From Bombus terrestris (Eukaryota; Arthropoda; Insecta; Hymenoptera; Apidae), in NCBI RefSeq assembly GCF_910591885.1, contig NC_063271.1:13757001-13821000 (forward strand): a stretch of DNA of 64,000 nucleotides, read 5' to 3'. The notes under the pieces were generated by a model that did not search any database, was not told the DNA's origin, and was given only the letters and a program-made list of their open reading frames with translations. A program made the translations under genes and the position numbers. This document shows positions 62,901 through 64,000 of this stretch, piece by piece; the first letter of the stretch is position 1, and every line of letters begins with the position of its first letter.

Positions 62901-64000
62901 AAGTATGGAAATATGTATACAACTTTCGAAAAATTGGATGAAGATCTATTGTCAAAAAAGATATGGAAAATAACGTGAAGTTACAAGGAGTTGAATCCTA
63001 GATATTTTATTCAAAAATTTATAAAAATTGTTGATAATAATCGATCTGTTAACATAAAATGCGACAGAACTTAAAGTTCATATAGGAAGCATTCAAGTAT
63101 ATTTCATCGAAGCAATAAGAAATTTAGTATTATTATTTCTATTCCAGAATACACGCAGATGTCTGTGACAGACTCTGGGTGTTGGATACCGGTACAATAG
63201 GTATTGGAAACACTACGATACAGGCATGTCCCTACACTCTGAATGTCTTTGATTTAACAACGGATAAAATTTTAAGGCAATATAGATTGAGGGCTGAAGA
63301 TATTAATATGGTACGTACAGCTGTATAATATACAATTGTATAATATTGACATGAAACAAAAGTGTGCATACATACATTTATATTAACGTAAAACTATAGT
63401 AGTCTACAAACAAAATATACAATTGTATAATATTGACATGAAACAAAAGTGTGCATACATATTTATATTAACATTTAAAATAAACTATAACAATTAAGTC
63501 GTAATATTTTGAACATTGCATAATTGAACATTTATACATTATACAAACTATACATTACATGAACATTGTAACCTAATTGATTGAACTGATACGATAAATA
63601 GTAAAAAAAGATCAATTTAAGCTCAAATGCTCTTTTTCCTCATTAGAGGTAATATTATATCACATTGTGTCAAAGCTATTTTATGTAACTCATATGTTAT
63701 TAATCCATATAAGTATGGATTATATATACACATATATACGTATTTTATATACATATATGTGTATATTCGCGCATACCATCTTCGGGGAATTTAAAATAAT
63801 TGCTTGTTTTTACATTCGAAATACCTAAGAATTATTATTTCTTGAAACTACAAATTGCATATATGCATAATTGTTCGCTGCTGAGAAAATGGTTGTTTCA
63901 GAATATCAGATGGTATTTGCAACTGTTTTATTCTACAACGTAACAGGTTATATAAACGAATTAAAATTCTTCATATAGAACACTTTCATCGCCAATATTG
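56660..64000 (+). CDS. yellow-y: yellow (Yellow/MRJP family), 5' portion, four exons, runs off the window
   Basis: Secreted Yellow-family protein. In insects yellow is needed for black cuticle melanin and also affects behaviour; its exact biochemical activity is unsettled. Joining 56660-56921, 60771-60900, 63148-63310 and 63979-64000 gives 577 nt, 192 codons plus one base, open throughout. Residues 1-19 form a hydrophobic signal peptide. The block FIPENALPVG is at 61-70, TVPRWRNGIPATLNYI at 81-96, then cysteines at 122, 137 and 158, WVLDTGTIGIGNTT at 141-154 (one N-glycosylation sequon, N152) and NVFDLTTD at 163-170. From memory these blocks match Drosophila Yellow more closely than other Yellow paralogues or royal jelly proteins. 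The start at 56660 is chosen because it opens the signal peptide. Family members are roughly 400-540 residues, so less than half is present. The alternative is another Yellow paralogue. Confidence 0.9.
57370..57733. promoter_or_regulatory. GC-richer island in yellow intron 1, candidate enhancer
   Basis: This stretch is clearly less AT-rich than the surrounding intron. A 112-codon open frame (57395-57733) runs through it, but a second frame is open too, which suggests composition rather than coding. About 100 bp upstream, at 57259-57266, is GCAGCTGC, a palindromic bHLH E-box of the proneural class. No exon of yellow fits here. Confidence 0.3.
58505..58735 (+). repeat. pyrimidine-rich tract in yellow intron 1
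   Basis: C/T-biased on the plus strand, like the tracts at 5022, 33335 and 38630. No gene. Confidence 0.5.
60771..60900 (+). CDS. yellow-y: yellow exon 2
   Basis: 130 nt. It completes Gly88 and encodes residues 89-130 (IPATLNYISLDTN ... SPKLTPYPNW ... ACGSAITTAY) plus two bases of Arg131 (phase 2). The acceptor is ttaatcatag and the donor GTACGT. The protein matches the segment of Drosophila Yellow that directly follows VPRWRDG, so the junction with exon 1 is secure. Confidence 0.9.
60901..63147 (+). other. yellow intron 2 (2.25 kb)
   Basis: Phase-2 intron, GTACGT..CCAG. It holds a mariner-like MITE at about 61068-61490. The rest is AT-rich without recognisable features. Confidence 0.85.
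61068..61490. mobile_element. mariner-like MITE in yellow intron 2
   Basis: Terminal inverted repeats of about 40 bp: the left arm at about 61068-61112 contains TTTAAATATCAAAGCTT, and the right arm at about 61441-61490 contains its inverse, AAGTTTTGATATTTAAA. Both ends carry a degenerate CAGGGTGNCCC-type start (right end ggtcaccctg), as in many mariner termini. There is no transposase frame inside the roughly 420 bp, so it is non-autonomous. The exact ends and target duplication are unclear because the flanks on both sides are ATATATG-like and appear to belong to the inverted repeat. Confidence 0.6.
63148..63310 (+). CDS. yellow-y: yellow exon 3
   Basis: 163 nt. It completes Arg131 and encodes residues 132-185. 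It carries IHADVCDRLWVLDTG, the sequon NTT, the cysteine of ACPY and NVFDLTTDKILRQYRL, all hallmark parts of the MRJP/Yellow domain. The acceptor is attattccag after a pyrimidine tract, and the donor GTACGT follows an in-frame ATG codon (phase 0). Confidence 0.92.
63328..63464. repeat. 87-bp-period direct duplication
   Basis: About 50 bp beginning atatacaattgtataatatt at 63328 recurs at 63415 nearly unchanged (ending gtgcatacat, then diverging slightly). This is a recent local duplication within yellow intron 3. Confidence 0.85.
63724..63766. repeat. AT/GT hairpin in yellow intron 3
   Basis: atatacacatatat pairs with atatatgtgtatat across a 15-nt loop. The sequence is low complexity. Confidence 0.45.
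63979..64000 (+). CDS. yellow-y: yellow exon 4, first 22 nt
   Basis: After the acceptor ...ttcatatag the sequence reads NTFIANI in phase 0. That is the motif that follows the NVFDLTTD segment in Drosophila Yellow, so exon 4 begins at 63979 and is cut by the window edge. The polypyrimidine tract is short (aaattcttcatatag), but the reading frame and the motif agree. Confidence 0.82.

Larger units (their letters stand above)
63311..63978 (+). other. yellow intron 3 (668 bp)
   Basis: Phase-0 intron, GTACGT..ATAG. It contains an 87-bp-period direct duplication starting at 63328 and an AT hairpin at 63724-63766 with 14-nt arms. An acceptor-like site at 63901 is a decoy, because translation from it is not Yellow-like and stops after 13 codons. 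Confidence 0.8.

Noticed and set aside
63902..63943. Exon 4 starting after the tgtttcag acceptor at 63901
   Set aside because: Translation is unlike Yellow and stops after 13 codons; the acceptor at 63978 gives the expected NTFIANI.
1..64000. tRNA, rRNA, known miRNA, CRISPR arrays, bacterial-type operons or viral genes
   Set aside because: I scanned by eye for tRNA B-box words, common insect miRNA seeds, regularly spaced repeats and reverse-transcriptase or capsid-like frames and found none that hold up. A tRNAscan or Rfam run would be decisive.

Overview
The window reads as a eukaryotic, AT-rich insect chromosome segment, most likely from a hymenopteran and possibly a bee. The signs are a very AT-rich background broken by short CpG-rich islands, spliceosomal introns with GT..AG ends, few transposon remnants, and one clearly recognisable insect gene. 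Species cannot be fixed from the sequence alone. There is no bacterial, phage or organellar character: no operons, no rRNA, no tRNA that I could recognise, no CRISPR.

The only gene I can name with confidence is at the right end. Four plus-strand exons (56660-56921, 60771-60900, 63148-63310 and 63979 to the window edge) join in frame into the first 192 residues of a secreted Yellow/major-royal-jelly-family protein. The best match is the canonical cuticle-pigmentation gene yellow (yellow-y of bees). It has a signal peptide, the block ending in VPRWRNGIPATLNYI, the cysteine/WVLDTG block and the NVFDLTTD block. The gene continues past position 64000.

The left 56 kb contains no gene that I can prove. 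It is long AT-rich DNA with about twenty GC-richer islands of 200-800 bp, spaced every few kb. The islands at 4.8-5.4, 11.7-12.2, 13.9-14.3, 18.6-19.4, 21.3-21.8, 25.0-25.4, 26.1-26.6, 31.0-31.5, 33.0-33.7, 35.2-35.5, 36.4-36.8, 38.2-39.0, 40.2-40.7, 45.2-45.9 and 49.6-49.9 kb are the clearest. This is the look of a regulatory gene desert or of a very long intron. In Drosophila yellow is the immediate neighbour of the achaete-scute complex, so a proneural/pigment regulatory landscape is a reasonable hypothesis, but no bHLH gene lies in the window. Some islands contain ORFs or exon-like pieces worth testing: a minus-strand terminal exon encoding a membrane-spanning tail (10613-10717), a 147-codon minus-strand ORF (24979-25419) and a 147-codon cysteine-rich plus-strand ORF (45366-45809). 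A TATA/initiator/donor arrangement at 53968-54097 is a candidate upstream promoter and 5' leader exon for yellow.

Mobile DNA is limited to short non-autonomous elements. These are a 210-bp Tc1-type MITE with TA duplications (19931-20140), a 0.5-kb Tc1-like element (51078-51584), a mariner-like MITE in yellow intron 2 (about 61068-61490), a 580-bp terminal-inverted-repeat element or solo LTR carrying 50-bp tandem repeats (1662-2241), and isolated transposon ends. Several near-perfect hairpins (20758-20884, 30877-30910, 47013-47056) are unexplained.
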